Shown here piece after piece: positions 27,331-42,600 of a stretch of DNA of 64,000 nucleotides; the first letter of the stretch is position 1; every line of letters starts with the position of its first letter. The position numbers and the translations under genes are program-made. The notes beneath the pieces were generated by a model. It worked only from the letters and a program-made list of their open reading frames with translations. It was not told the origin of the DNA and made no database searches. Source of the stretch: Aphrophora alni (taxonomy: Eukaryota; Arthropoda; Insecta; Hemiptera; Aphrophoridae); contig OY740769.1 of assembly GCA_963513935.1 (NCBI GenBank), positions 105,999,762-106,063,761 on the forward strand. Reading direction: 5' to 3'.

Positions 27331-29496
27331 TATAAAATTAAAATCCAAAAAAATTGGTAAAAATATGTTCACATACCTAATTAAATCAAAATCAGTCTAT
27401 GCGTTTGATTGTAGAGCACTGCGCAGACAGTCATCATATAAGAAAACTTTTTTAACTCAGAGGACCTCAAAACAGACATTTCTGCAAAAAACCCAATATC
27501 AATTTTTTTTTACCCATAACATTACTTTCTCAATTGAACATATTTGTAAAAAGTAAAAATAATACACTTATTAAAATTGTTGTAGCATTATATACAGATA
27601 TCATTATTTTTCTGTAAATATATATTTTTTTAAATCTTTAGGTGAAGCTGAGTATGTAAATGACATACAAACAATGCCTGGTGAACTGCACGGAGCTTTT
27701 GTTTTGGCAAAGAAGGCAACAGCATCTAGTTTTACTCTAAATGCATCTCATGCCTTGGTAAGTTGTAATGTTGTCTGTAAACTGTATAATATGAGTAATT
27801 ATTTTGAAGCACTATTAATACTTATGTCTTTTTTAACTTTTAGAAAATACCTGGAGTAGTAGCTTTTTATACAGCAAAAGACATTCCCGGAAATAACAAT
27901 TTTACACCTAAAGTCCCAGCAGTGGGACTAGTAGAAGTTGAAGAGGTAAAATATTTATTAAGGCATATTAAGCTTTTCTAAAAATATATTTCTTATTTAT
28001 ACTAGTGATATACCGCAGTTACTCAGGTTAAAGATTTGTGTGAGATTTATATTTAAGTAGGAGTTAAAATTCTCAGAATTTAAAATTTTCTTATTAACTG
28101 AAAAGTAGATCTTTTAACGCCCAATCTATGTTGTAAAGATGGACACTGTATCCTCGGTAATTTTTGCAAAAAAACAATTAAACAATGGGAAGTCCTTTTT
28201 AAATGGCCATATTACCTCAACGGATGATTCTATCATCATCCAAAAAGCATGGTTGAAAAGAGGATGAGTTGTCCTAAACACCTCTTATCTCATTTTTTCA
28301 AAATGTTTAAGTTAAAAGCCCCCAAAAACAATCAATACAACCTAACCGTCCATAACTTATGCAACATTACAAAATTATAAAATCAAATAATATTTTACAA
28401 ATATAACTAAATGTAATATCGCGGATATAGCAGACCGGGAAGACCACGCCTACCATACATCAGGCAACCGGGGCGGAGCAATTGATGTCACGGAAGATAA
28501 CGCGATCTCATTGGCTAAGACAAAAGATGTCGATTTTTCAAAAATTTTAGAAATAAGATATTTTAGTTATAAGGAATATAGAGAAATAATTATATTACGA
28601 GATCGTACAAAATAAAAATAAAAATTATTATAATATAAAAAATTTAAATATCTTTCGGATTAAATAAAAAACCTATCAAAATTATGACAACGAATTCGTT
28701 TCTTACCGTGTATTAAGATAAGTGAACCCCCATACGCCATCTTATAAAATTTTGGAAAAGAAGCCAAGCAAGAAGAAAGTGTCCTTTGAACAGTCCAGTT
28801 TTAATATCGAAGACGTATAGACGCGTACAGCGACGGACTACAAAACTTGAATTTTCAATTGTGAAAAGTGAAGAAAAGTAGTTTTTTTTGTGCTTGGCGA
28901 GAGGATATATAAGTGCTAAGAATACCAGAACTCCAAATAAACAGTACCAGGACTATAATACGACAAATTGGTGAGATCTATCCAAAATATTTCGAACTTT
29001 CTAATTTTCAAAACAAATTTTTCAAATTTATTTTTCCATAATCAAAATTTAATCTAATATTTGGTTGAGAATTTTAATAATTACGATCAGGAGACTGGAT
29101 AAAGTCGGCATGTTACCTACCCTGAGATTGTTAGAATAATGATTAACTATATATATTCAATAATGAATAGAGATAAACTATTTTACTTTAAGAATCACTA
29201 AAGATTCTAATTGATGTGATTTACCATAAAGATTTAAGTAACAAGGGATTAGCCTTTATTTGAATCTAAAGACATTATTATTACCGTATATATAAAAAAA
29301 GAAAAGGACAATATAACTTTTCACTCGTGCTTGTTATCAAACAATTGTATTTTGTTTAATATTTAACTTGTTTTATGTTTCTAATTCTTGATCTTTTTCA
29401 TGTAGTTTTTGATATAATAAAATTTAATTTGATTGTTTACTTTGTAAACCCTTGTGTGTGTTCATTTACCATTTGAGACTAAAAACGCATAATTAA

Positions 29497-29551
<55 letters not shown>

Positions 29552-32500
29552 CTAACGATATTAGTTTTGATATAAAGTTTCTCAGAATCTTGTCATGTTT
29601 CAATGTTATTTTTTTTTTAATCACTTTGCTTATTACTTGTTTAGAATATAGATTGGGTATGAAAATATCTACATTTTTAGTTAGGAAAGTTTTACAAATG
29701 CATTAAAAAAATTATAAACATTAAAATAAAAAATTGTTTTTCGTATTTTCTTTAAATTATCTAAGCAAAAAATTAGCAGAATTGAACTTAATACCATATA
29801 GCTCATTTTGTTTTTCAATTCTCTACAACATTGTCCATAGTAGCAAACACGTTTTTACAGGTAGATTTTGTGCAAAATGCAAAATACTAAATTTTTAACA
29901 ATTTTTTGGGGGTTTTGTTGTTAAAAAAAAATGCATCGATAAAAAATGTTAAATTTCATACGTGTTAGTCATATTTTATCCCTGGAACATGGTATTGATT
30001 TTGTTTTACTATTAATTTTGTCACGTATTTTCGTAAATGACCTGAGCTATTAAGGGTCCATGCTAGAAATGGATTGTGACAATTTTTTCTCTACCTTATA
30101 CTGTATAGTATGGTACCAATATACTAGCTGGCTCTTGATATGTTTATCTGAACTTTTAATATCAAGTAAACCCTATGTAAAAAAAAAAAAAAAAACACAT
30201 ATTCATAATATGTAGACCTATATATTATTCGTAATTGTAGTTGTATACATTTTTAATTATGAGTATATACCCTATTTAATTAATTTGTACAAAAAATTCA
30301 CATTTATCGCCATACACATAAATCCTGCATATGGAATCCTCCTTAAGATTTAGGATTTTATGGTGCTTTAATGATTTTCTTTGATACTGAACCTTATTAA
30401 TTATAACTCTCCCTCTAATTGAAACCTGTTCAGGATTTTAATTAGAGCTCTGACTTTTAACCTTATTTATATTAAATAAGTTAATTTTATTAACCAGTAT
30501 TATACCAGTTCAAAATCAATCATCATGTGGTTGAACATATTTTTTAAATACTTGGTAGTTAATAACATTTAATTTTGTGTACCAAATATGGAAAGAAAAT
30601 AAGAAAGAAGTGTTTTCTTTAGGTATTTGCATCTGAGAAAATTCAGTTTGCTGGACAAGCTCTAGGCCTCATTGTTGCAGATAGCCATGATAAGGCTCTT
30701 TACGCAGCTTCAAAAGTTTTGGTTTATTATGAAGGTCTTGCTAAGCCTGTTACAGACGTTTGGAAAATAATCAATAGTGGTGATACTCAGAGAATATACA
30801 GTTTAGTCAAAAAAGAAGCAAAGGATACTACTAAAGGTGTGCAATATAACTAAAATGTTAGCTGGGAATATAAAAGTCAAGAACAAGTTTATTAATAAGT
30901 TTAACAATAGAGCAGGTTTAAAAAACGAGATTAAGATACCATTGAGAAAAACAAAATAATAATAAAATAAAAATGAAAAATTAACAAAAATAATCTAATA
31001 ATAATGCATGTTATGAGCTTTTACGCCACATGCTCCGTGTTCACGCTCATAAGACGAATTACTTTACACATGAAATATACATCTGTCCATCTCCCACATC
31101 ACCTTCAAAACTGATTCTAATATTAATTGACTTCAAACTAATAGTAGTTTACATTGTTTACTCTGCAAAAATCACTTTATTACAAATTTCATTGTCTACA
31201 AATCAACTCCTTCACCAATCAAAAACCACGTCTGTCCATTTCAAACGTTCCTCTCCAACTGACTCCACGCACGCTTGCAGTTCCCGGATATTGCATCTCA
31301 ATCGCGTGATTATAACCTCAAACCCACAATCGCATGACAAAAAGCAAATTTGCTTCATTTTAACACTATTTCACTCAAATATTAAACTAATCTTAAGACT
31401 ACACATTATTATAAATACATTTTTGGAAATTTGTTTTGATTTACTTCATTATTCTAAAAACAGTTACCAACTTCCGTTTTCATTTTAACCAATGACAGCA
31501 TTTATCTATTTTACCGCGACTTTCCATCTCATATTCAAAAATTCAAAATCTGCATATTACAGGTGATTACATTCCTGTTTAGCTAATATAAAAACGTACA
31601 ATTGAATTAACATTAGTGTGTAGTGTAATCCTACAAATAATGTAGCAATATGTGTTGTAAGATATAATTACATATGTTATCTTGTTATTTTTAGCTGATG
31701 TGAAGCATAAAATTAATGGTAAATTTAGTATAAAGGGTCAGTACCATTATACAATGGAAACACAAAGTTGCTTGTGCATTCCTATTGAAGATGGCATTGA
31801 TGTATATGCAACAACTCAATGGTCAGCTTTCACACAACAGTCCGTAAGCTATGTACTAAATATGCCACTTAACAGGTGAGAGATTTTTTGGACTTTGTTA
31901 CTCTAGTTAAAAAGTGTATAACAATAATGGCCTCTTATTTAGATATTTTTTATTTTCTATCTGTAAAAAAACATTCCTGAAAATTAAAACAAATTTTTAA
32001 TATTTTTGCAACAAAATGCTATCATTTGTTATCATGGACATGGTAAAAAATTCCTTTCTTTCAAATAAATATTTTAAATGGTAGAATTGAAATATTCATA
32101 GTCATAAGTTATCCTATATTCAGTTTCTCCTTTGCTAGCATTTATCATTCAGTACAGCATTTATGATATGCTGTACTGCCTACCTTTGGAATGCTTAGTA
32201 TCCCTATCCAGTTTTAAAATATACAATGAGAAAAATAGTATCAACTAAAAATGAATAATTAAAAATAACTACTGAATGTTGATCTTTGATAGACATTTTT
32301 AATTTAAAAACATATTATTGTGACTATTTAATTCTGAATGTGCTATTTTAAGGAACTTAATATTATATTTTTCTGCAGGGTGAATGTTCAGGTTAGAAGA
32401 GTTGGAGGTGGATACGGTTGTAAGCTAACTCGAAATTCTCAAATTGCATCTGCTTGTGCAGTAGCATCTTACAAGTTACAAAAACCAGTCAAAATAGTTC

Positions 32501-34357
32501 TGAGTATTGAAACAAACATGGAGATGTGTGGGAAACGAATCCCTTGTTATGCAAACTATGATGTGAGTGCTATTTACTGTAATCATGTATATACACACAG
32601 AGTCTATAGAAAATACAATTTAAATACTCACAATTTCTTTCTTTATTAACATATTGAAAAATCACCCCAGCAGGATTATTGTATTAGTCTATATATTGTT
32701 AATAAGTATCACAAATTTTATAGTTGGGGAAAAGTAAACAGTTTTTATACAATAAACTTAGCAGTCTATTATTGCTGTCTACACAAAGTATATCCACTTC
32801 GAGAAGTAAGTCATAACTGACAGATGGAATGTCTCTCTAGGGCCTTCACTGAGCCCAGGAGATATCTCCGATGAAGGGTCCTAGAGTAAAATATGAGCTG
32901 GGTAACAAGATTTCTGTCAGGGGCATGTTAAGCAATCAGGGGTTCGTATTGGAATTCCGAAGACAAATATGTTAAGTATATGAACAATGTTGATTATTAT
33001 TAAATTTACTAGAAAAATTAATACCAGTATAAACTGAATGGAGTATATCAACTTAACCAACACATAAGTATACAAAAATACAATAATACAATAAAAAATA
33101 TTTTTAATAATAATCTGTTAAATTGAAGATTAAATCAATCAACATTAATTCTTATATCAAAGTAGCCCACTAAAATCATAATCATATAATGATTATATTA
33201 CAGATTTGAATGTACAATATTTTTTTCAAATAACATTCCAAATTTTAAACCTGGTAAAATTTAATATAAAACATTAGGATATGTAGTGCAAAACTAAATC
33301 ATAATTCTAGTAGAAAATGAAAACCATTGTAGAAATCGATTTGTGTTGAAGAGATAATGGTAGATTTGTAAAAATCTTTGTAATTGCTCTTGGTAATTCA
33401 CTATATATCATATTTATAGTTTAGATAAATAAACAAAAAACATACTATATAGCATGTCCCAAAAAAGTGAACTGTCTATTCATTTGTGTATTATATAAAT
33501 CGAAACAAACAAAAAATTCAAGTAACATGTAACCAAATTCTGGAATCCGACATTTTGTTCTTTTACAAAAAAGCATTATAACTCCACAAATAGATAACAT
33601 ATTGAGTTCAGATTTAGTGTAACATTTCATATGTTACGTTTTATAAGTGTACCAAACACAAAGACTTTATTTTTATAATTTCAAAATAGCAACTGTTTAA
33701 AACTTTTAATGTTGAATATCTTCAAAACCGTTAACTTAAAAACATTTTTAAATGGACACCATAATTCAATATCTTATCTATTTCTGGAGTTAAATTTTTT
33801 TCTTGTTAAAGAACAAAATGGAAGATGGGCGAATAATTAAGCGGAATTCGACAATATGTTATTTGACATTTTTTGTTTGTGTTGATGCTATATAATCCAA
33901 AAATGAATAGCCAGTTTATCTTTTTTGGGACACTCTGCATAGTTAACTACTTAAAAGAAATTGAATCTAATGTGTAAATCCATAACCATTCCTTCAATTA
34001 TTTACTGGAATAAATTTTAATTATCTCAGGTTGGAGTTGACGATAATGGAAAAATACAATGTCTAAACCTGAAGTTCTATGAAGATGATGGGTATGTGAG
34101 AAATGATCTATCTGCGCCTGTTACATTAGGTGCGCTAACAAATCTATATGATGACAGTACTTGGAATGTGGAAGGTTTTGGCGTAAGAACTGATGTAGAA
34201 AGCAGTACATGGTGCAGAGCTCCAGGTAATAAATGCAGAACCCTGTACCCATTTACTATATAGCTATTTTGATGATCAAATATCTTTGAAATATTTCATT
34301 AGATACTTGTCATATGGTGTGGACAAGACAATTAAGCAACTTCATAGGGTCGTAACA

Positions 34358-34401
<44 letters not shown>

Positions 34402-37400
34402 AACTTATAGTGGTTCTGTGTTTAATAGACCTCATTACTTGGAAGTTTAAATACGTTCACTAAATCTTTTTTGTAGACACAATACAGTTGGTGTCTAGCA
34501 TGCTGTATGACACAAAACAATATCATAAAATAATGTAACATTAAATAACACCAGAGCTATTGTACTACAGGGATACCAGTTACAGGGAGAAGTAAAATTT
34601 TTTAATGCTTTATGGGTAGCTTGCTCCTTGCATTATGATTGTGATTTACCATTATTGTGGGATCACAACAGTAGTAAAAATGTTACAGTACCCATTGATA
34701 AACCTTAAGAATGCCTTTAAAAACTTAAAATTGATCTTTTAGTCCAACCTCTGTGTGTGGGGGGGGGGGGTCAATTTTTTGGACGAGTAGAGGACCCATT
34801 ACTGTTATTTTACTATGATTAAAACACTGATATTATTATTATTATTCAAGATACATGAAATTTATATCAGGTTTCACAAGAAATCTCTGTGAAGAAATCA
34901 ATGTAACTATCATGTAAATAATAATCTATTTAACATTTGTATAGTGCTATGAGACTCAAAAATATGAGACTATATCTTGGTCAGGTTTTTTGTTGTATGA
35001 CAGCTCTTTATGTTTCATTCACACCATTATATTTAATTTGGAGCACATGCTGTATTCCTAGATAGACCCAAGTCCATCGTTGGTGAGTTCTCAAAATTAT
35101 ATTTAAACTTAGGAAATGAAAAATCTACATTAAAAAAAAACAAGGTGTGGTAACACAGAACTGTATGACTAACCTTTTCCATTATTTTACTCATACATCC
35201 TATTTGGCAATTTTACTAAGCTATTATTATGTGCTTGTAGCTATCATTTTGAAATTTAACTTACAAATTTTGAGATTAAGTGTTAGAAATTAAATTTTTT
35301 TAATATTTTTTATTATAGAATACAAATCCAGGTATCATTTAATGCAGATTTTAAAACTACACACAATGACCTACTGTGATATAGTGTACAAACTACAAGT
35401 TCAGACATGGGGTTCAAAATGTATAAAAATAGATACTAGATGGTAACAGATGTTTCCTTTAAAATACCACCAGAAAAAATAACATTGTCCTGACTTGGAA
35501 TCAGCTTCATTTTTTTTTTTTTTTTTTTTTTTTTTATTTATTGCAAAAACTAAAATCATAAGTTTTGTATCTGCAATTTTACTTAAAACTTATTTCCTTT
35601 TGCTTGTACAAAAAAAATTATAAAAACCAAAGTTAATCCGTATGGTAATTTCCTATAAAACTATGTATTTTAAAATACCTAATTTGTATTGTTTTTCATT
35701 ACTATATTGCAAAAACAACAAAAGTTTTAATTTCTCATTTTACGTTTTTACTTCACACCTTATTGTGAAGAGGTGAATGCAATCTACAGGAAATACTTCT
35801 GTGATCATTTATGTAAACATATAAAAACTTTTATTTGCAATGGAAAAAACTATAACTTTTTATAGTTTTTATATAAAAAAAATCTATTTTGCAAGTTAAA
35901 TGTATCAAAACACTTTATATATAATTTATTCTGTGATATCTAAACTATAGGGAATTTAGAGTTTTATAATATGAATAACGTGTATTCATTTCCATTTTAT
36001 ATTATATGAATTATTAATCAAACATCTATTTAATAATGGACATGTTTTATATTATGAATATGTACGATTATTGTTCTTGTTTTAAGTACAAACATATTAT
36101 TCTGGTAACATCTATTTGTTCACTATCTCTTTATCCCCCATTTCAGTTTCTAGTTTGAAGACCACCTCTTCATTAAAGGCTTGATCTGTTCCTATGAAAA
36201 ATTTGCCATACTCCAATAGAATTATATAGACTTAACAAAAATAAGATTGTAATATTATGTACACTGGTTAACAAAAATTAATATCAATGTTTTCTAAGCC
36301 ATTAACTTAAATTCTAACAAGCCTATCAACTTTCAATCAAGCCAACCACCATTTATTTAAGATGGACCTACCCTCTAACTGTAGTTAATCTAAAAATCAC
36401 TGTAGCTAGTAGCACAGAAAAAGTTTCAAACCGATTTAAACCTGTCTGCTTCTGGCCAAAGAAGAGTTACTTGAATTTTCATTACTAATAAATGTGAAAC
36501 ATATATACATAAATATATACTGGGTGTCTTAAAAGTAGTAATACTCCAAAATATTTTCTTTGCAAAAATTCATACAACAATGCAACTCTAGATGTGTGAC
36601 CTTACTACCGTTCATAATACTCTTATACATTTAACTGTCACATTTTGCTATTGGGGAACGTCCTGCAGAGGAAGTCATGAAAATCTTTAATGTAAGGATA
36701 GCTCAAGTAATACCTCAAAGTAAAGATTTTTGTTAGTAGAATACATTGCCACAAACCCGACCTCAAAAGGGCTATTCAATCAGAAATGGCAGCTCTCCAA
36801 AGTTTTTTTTCTTCAATGTAACTAACAAGGGGGACAAATATCGTATAGATATTTTTATTCCTTTGTAGTAGTAATTTTATTGAAAAAAAATATAAACATT
36901 AGATTTACTAGGGTTTTCACGGTTTGTAACTTCTGTTTAATAATGTTAAAGGGTTGATCAGAAACAGAAATAGCTGGCGTTTTCCAATGACCTTTGTGTT
37001 AAGTTTTATCTTGTCAAAGGGGAAGTTTGTTTAATAGCACATGTTTGGCTGTATGTTATCATAACAGATTTATTGCCATTTTCTTGAGGTATTCAAGTTC
37101 AGTAAGTTCTTCCATGCAATGGCAGTGTTACTTACTGAGATGGAGCTAATAACAATTCTGATGATGAGGAGATATGGGGACAGAATTTGTTCATAGGAAG
37201 AGGTAAGCCACTTGTTTAATGATACTCACCCCAATAGGCCCACTATTAACAAAGCAACAGTTGGATATATGGTAAGATATTTTCAAGAAACTGGTTCTGT
37301 AAAAGCCCATGAACGATCTGGACGGCCAAAATCAGCAACAAATGAGGACAGTCCATTGAAACACTTCAGTTTTTTGTTGAAAACCCTCACTGTTCTTTTA

Positions 37401-39592
37401 AGAAAAGCACCACAATATCTAGGAATAGTAGTAAAGATTCCACCCATAAATAAATTATTATGTGAAAACAAATATACATTTAAGATCCAATTACACCGAT
37501 AATTAATGAGGACGATCCAGACCGGAGGCTCCAATACTGTGAAATTATAATGAACAAATGTCTTCAAGATGCAAACTTTCCAACACGGGTTATGTTTAGT
37601 GATGAAGCAAGTTTCCTTCTCAATGGTACAGTTAACAAGCACATTTCATGTTTTTGGTCTCAAAAAACCCCTAGATGGATGATAGAGGCTCATACGTAAC
37701 ATCCAGAAAAAGTAAATGTTTGGGCAGTGTTGCTTGGTATGTGTGTTGTGGTTTCATACTTTTAGAGGGAAACTTAAATGGCAACACATTCAGAGAGTTA
37801 TTGGTTACTAGGGTAATACCAGAATTAATAGGATTACTGTGTCCACAATTGCAGCATATCTGGTTTCAGAAAGATGGAAGCCCCTCCTCATTATGTTACA
37901 TGCAAGAGAACTATTAGACAACACCTTTCCCAAAAGATGTATCGAGAGAAGAGGCCACATTGAGTGGCCACCAAAATCACTGGATCTTTCACCCTTAGAT
38001 TACTTTTTTGAGGGAGTTCTGAAGAGTAACGTCTATGCTACAAAACCAGTTAACATTGAACAACTAGTGAAAGAGACACACCAGATGACAAAAGAAATTA
38101 TTGGAAATGTTATAAATCGTTATTATCAGCGATTGGCACATTTTCAAACTGCACAAGGACAGCACTTTGAGTATTTTCTCTAAAACACATCCATGGTATG
38201 TCTCTTACTTTTCAAATTTACCATGCTAGTTAACTATGAAAATGAACTATCGATTAAATTTTATTTCAACTCCTTACTCTTTGCTTTACCATTGTGAATT
38301 AGGTAGGTCCCTTTGTTTTCTGCATTAGTACATTCAACAAAACAATGAATCAAATGTGAAGGTTTTCATTCCATTTCCTTGTGTCAATGTTAAGGTATTG
38401 GGCATTTCTCGTGTATCACCACTACAATAATTTGCTCAGGAAAAACAAACTTTGGAGAGCTGGCATTTCTTTCATGTCTTTTTTAAGGTCAGGTTACAAA
38501 GACTGGTCTAAATTTTTTTTTTGGTGACGTCATAAATAAAAAAAAATGTTAATCTTATATTCTACTACTGTATTTCTTTAAATATACATATATTTTTTTC
38601 TTTTAAATAATTTTTATATAAGGTTGGGCAAAACAAAAATATATGTAGGCTATATATAAAAAGATAAAATACTAAAATAAATATAACAAAATAAATATTT
38701 TAAAAAACTATTTTAAAAATTTGAAATTAATTATGAAGTAAAAAAAATTATATTTGTGCTTAGTATCACATAAAAGAAAATTGTAAATAACATAAGTGAT
38801 ATCTGTTTATAATATTTTATGTGCATTATAATTGTTTTTACATGGTATATAAACCAAAAAATGAGGGTTTGTAAGGACTTAAAATTGTTTTTTGAGAATT
38901 AAATTTGAATTGTTATTCTACATTGTGATGTGTTAGTGTAGTACATAACCTGTTTTGTCAAACAGAGCACTCAGACACATTATTTACAGTAATGATACTG
39001 GTAATCCATTAAACACATAATTAATTTTCTTCCAATTCCTGATATATCACCCGTTCATTTAAATCATCTTAAATAAAGCCAAGCATATTTCAAAATATCT
39101 AACCTGCAAAAGTAGTACAATAGTACTAAACATAGTATTTTAAACACATACCTTACTGATGTTGGCTAATATTCATTTTCAATGAAGTTCACCGGAGACT
39201 TCTTTGTGACAACTGTAACACTTGATCAAACAGTTATCCTTGATTTTTATTAGTTATTACTGTAACTATATGGCCGGTGAAACCTTCTTTACAATGTGCT
39301 ACAGTAGAATCCCTCTAATCCACCCTCGGCTGGTCCATCGCTCCGGTTAATCCGACCGTGCTTGAGCTCGAAAACTTGTGCCGACTTGTCAATGACTCAC
39401 GGCTCGTCGTGCGCCATGGTTTATGGTTTGTTATCGCTTGCCTGCTTCAGTGCTGTGTCATCTCTCGTGTTGTTTCTATTGATTTGTCAAAGTACTAGCT
39501 AGACTCATTGTATGTACAGTAGTTTGTTTTTCAACATGGCAGGAGGAAAACGTAAACACGTTACTGTAAACTTTGACTTATGACTTTTTAAA

Positions 39593-39639
<47 letters not shown>

Positions 39640-42600
39640 TTATTTCACTGTAAAATAGTGTCTTTATATAATATGTAATAAATATTGGCTTTTTTCGGAT
39701 AATCCGACACTTTTTGCGTTCCGACCATGCCCCCAGTCCCGAAGGTGGCGGATTATAGGGTTCTATTGTAGTATGTTTCCAGTTTGACGAATTTTTTTTA
39801 CAACTGATTGGATTATAACCATGTTAGTCAATGATGGACGTTTAAAACGTTTCTGAAATACATGTGTAAAGTGTAGCAGGTTAGATCTATTTTATCGGCG
39901 AATTCAGTATAAGCAAAATGAGTGCTCCACAATAACAACTTTCTTTTCATTTGTGAACACCATTTTAACCTTTACGCTCTCAATTTCAAGTAAAATATCA
40001 ATTCTGTTGTTAAGGTAACAATAGCCGAAGAAATCAGTATGGTTTATTTTAGGCCATACTATATTTACTCTTTATAAATTTCCAATACTAATTGTCTTTT
40101 TCTTTTTAGGCTCAGCCGAAGGAGTGGCAGTGATAGAAAATCTTATGGAGCATATTGCAAATGTTGTTAAAAAGGATCCTATTGAAGTCCGTTTAATTAA
40201 CATGAAATCCAGTGAAGAAGTATTGCCTAAACTGATATCAGATATAAAGACTTCATCTGAATATCATGACAGAGTAGCTGCAATTGAACAGTTTAACAAG
40301 GTTAGTGGGTTTTATTTTCGATTCCGCACAAAAGTTGAATGTAAGTTGCATGTAATATGTTATTAAACTATAAATAAATATTCCATTACAGTATTGGCTT
40401 ATGGATTCCTCATGACATAGTAGAGTTGCACTTAGTCAGTTAATGAATAGATCAGACCAAAAATCATGAACACAGTTTGCTTTGTTGTTAATTATAAAAC
40501 AGATTGTATAACTCGTAAGAGATAAAAGATCATCTCTATAATATTGATATCTATTAAAACACCACTTGATCAAAAATGTCCCCGCCAAGTTTGTTTTAGC
40601 AACAATTCTTAACAAAAAAAGTTATCAAATCACATTTACTTTCCAACAAGAGACTGGACACATAATTCTTATGTGTTTAATGAGCTACTTCCTTTTTCTT
40701 GGTATGTACTTAGTGGAATACCTTTTGGTGCTATGAAAAAAAATTTATTAGGGCCTACCACCAAGTTCCACCGAAAGGGGAGCTGCTGATCAGAAAATCT
40801 GAGGGATATGACATGTATGAAGTTACTTAGGACAAAATGATTTAAGTTTTCATAATATGTTTGTTTCAAATTTTCTACTAAAACAAACTTGGTGGGGACA
40901 TTTTTACCCGCAAAGTGGTTTTAGACATATGAATTCCTTGGTGGTGATTATAAAGAAAAAAATATTACATGCAAAACTTATCAAAACACCTTAGTTTCCT
41001 TTTGCAACTTTGATCTCAAATAACCTTTTAAAAATGCATTTTATTTAGACAAACATTTTCTTTTACTTTTTATCTCTAGATATGAAATCTACTTTAAAAC
41101 TGAGTATTGCGGATAATTTTGCTTTTGAAAATTATTTTTTTCTTATGAGTAATGGCTCAAATTTTAAATGCTTTTACAAAGGACATCTGCAATCATGTTA
41201 ACAATCACCCAAAAGAAACATCCCAACATACTTCTCAACGAGAAATTGAACTTCGCAGCCAACCCGATCTACGATATAATCTTATCTCTGAATAAACAAA
41301 TGGACCTCCACGGCAGTTAACTATCATCAATCTTATCTTCAGTATCCATCCGGAAACGAACGAATAATGATGTGGCCACACCCGGACAATTTTAGTGTAA
41401 AATTTAACGAAGAGCTAGCCTCCGAATATTTTAAAACAATGTTTTTAGTGTCGTATATGTTCAGTGTCGTGTTTATGTGTTTTATTTAAGTGTCCTGCAC
41501 CTGACGAAGCCGACTGTGATCGGCGAAACAGCTGTAGTGATATACAATAACAAGAATTGCTCTGACTACTAATATAAGGTATTTATCTAGATATATACAT
41601 TCAGCAATTCAAAAGCGAAAAATATAAAATCAATTTGGTTTTATAAGAATATAATAAAAAGTACATTATGGAGTTAGTTATCAACAAGGGTTAAAAATTT
41701 GGTCCTAATTTATTGATAACAACTCGGTATCAGTTGCAATGGAAAAATCTTATCTTTAGATAACCTACCTTGTTCATGTAGTTTAGATTTAGATCCTTGT
41801 CTATCATCTTTCCTATCAGGTCTCGCTTGATCAACTCTTGTTACTTTCTAACCCAAATGCTATTAGAAGGTTAGTAGTCTTTATTTTAAACTCTTTTCTT
41901 CTTTTTTCTTTTATAAGTTGATGATGATCGAGAGGTTTTTAGCCTATAAACAACAACAAAATATCCATGACTATTGAGACTCCACAATATTATACATTAA
42001 ATTTCTTTTTTGCCTCCTTTTTTTAAAATTCTACTTTAAAATATTGCAGCTATCAATATTTGCTAGAGCAAAATAATAAATACAAATAATTATATTTATA
42101 ATATGTAAATGAACTAAAATTAAGTCCTGAAACATGATTCTTTGGTTATTTTTACTGACTTACTTATTTGATTTTATAAAGTACTTGAAAGAAACGTCAA
42201 TATATTATATTATATCTATATATTTTTAATGATTATTATATTTAGAATATATGATTATTTTTTAATTACTATACCGTATTTATTACACTTCATTTATTAC
42301 ATTGTAAAATTTTTAGATTAGCTATTAAATATTTACACAATAAATACAATATAATATTATATTTTGATCTATTATATGTAAATTAACATATTCTTTTATG
42401 AAATGATCTGGCAGGCTACAAAGATTTGTTGTGAGCAAATACTCAAACGCTTAGAACCGTTAAAGAATGAAAATCCTAATTCCAGTTGGAAGGACCTTGT
42501 TAAACTAGCAGCAAGTAAAAGTATCAATCTTAATGCTTCTCATATGTAAGTTCATTTTTTCACTTCATTTGAAATAATGTTATATTTAATTTAAGTTTAG

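Noticed and set aside
27203..27556. Protein with a Tyr-Ile repeat
   Set aside because: It is a translated TA microsatellite.
31030..31488. A 152-codon gene
   Set aside because: It lies in an aldehyde oxidase intron, in a block that looks like an LTR read backwards, and its translation resembles nothing.
36519..36560. Left end of the 36.7-38.5 kb transposon at ACTGGGTGTCTTAAAAG
   Set aside because: It resembles a mariner-type end, but no inverted partner was found to the right, whereas a matching pair exists at about 36780 and 38470.
40391..40420. Candidate missing exon after TTACAG near 40390 (YWLMDSS)
   Set aside because: It stops after a few codons and lacks the expected NRW..RG and GGIEMGQG sequence.
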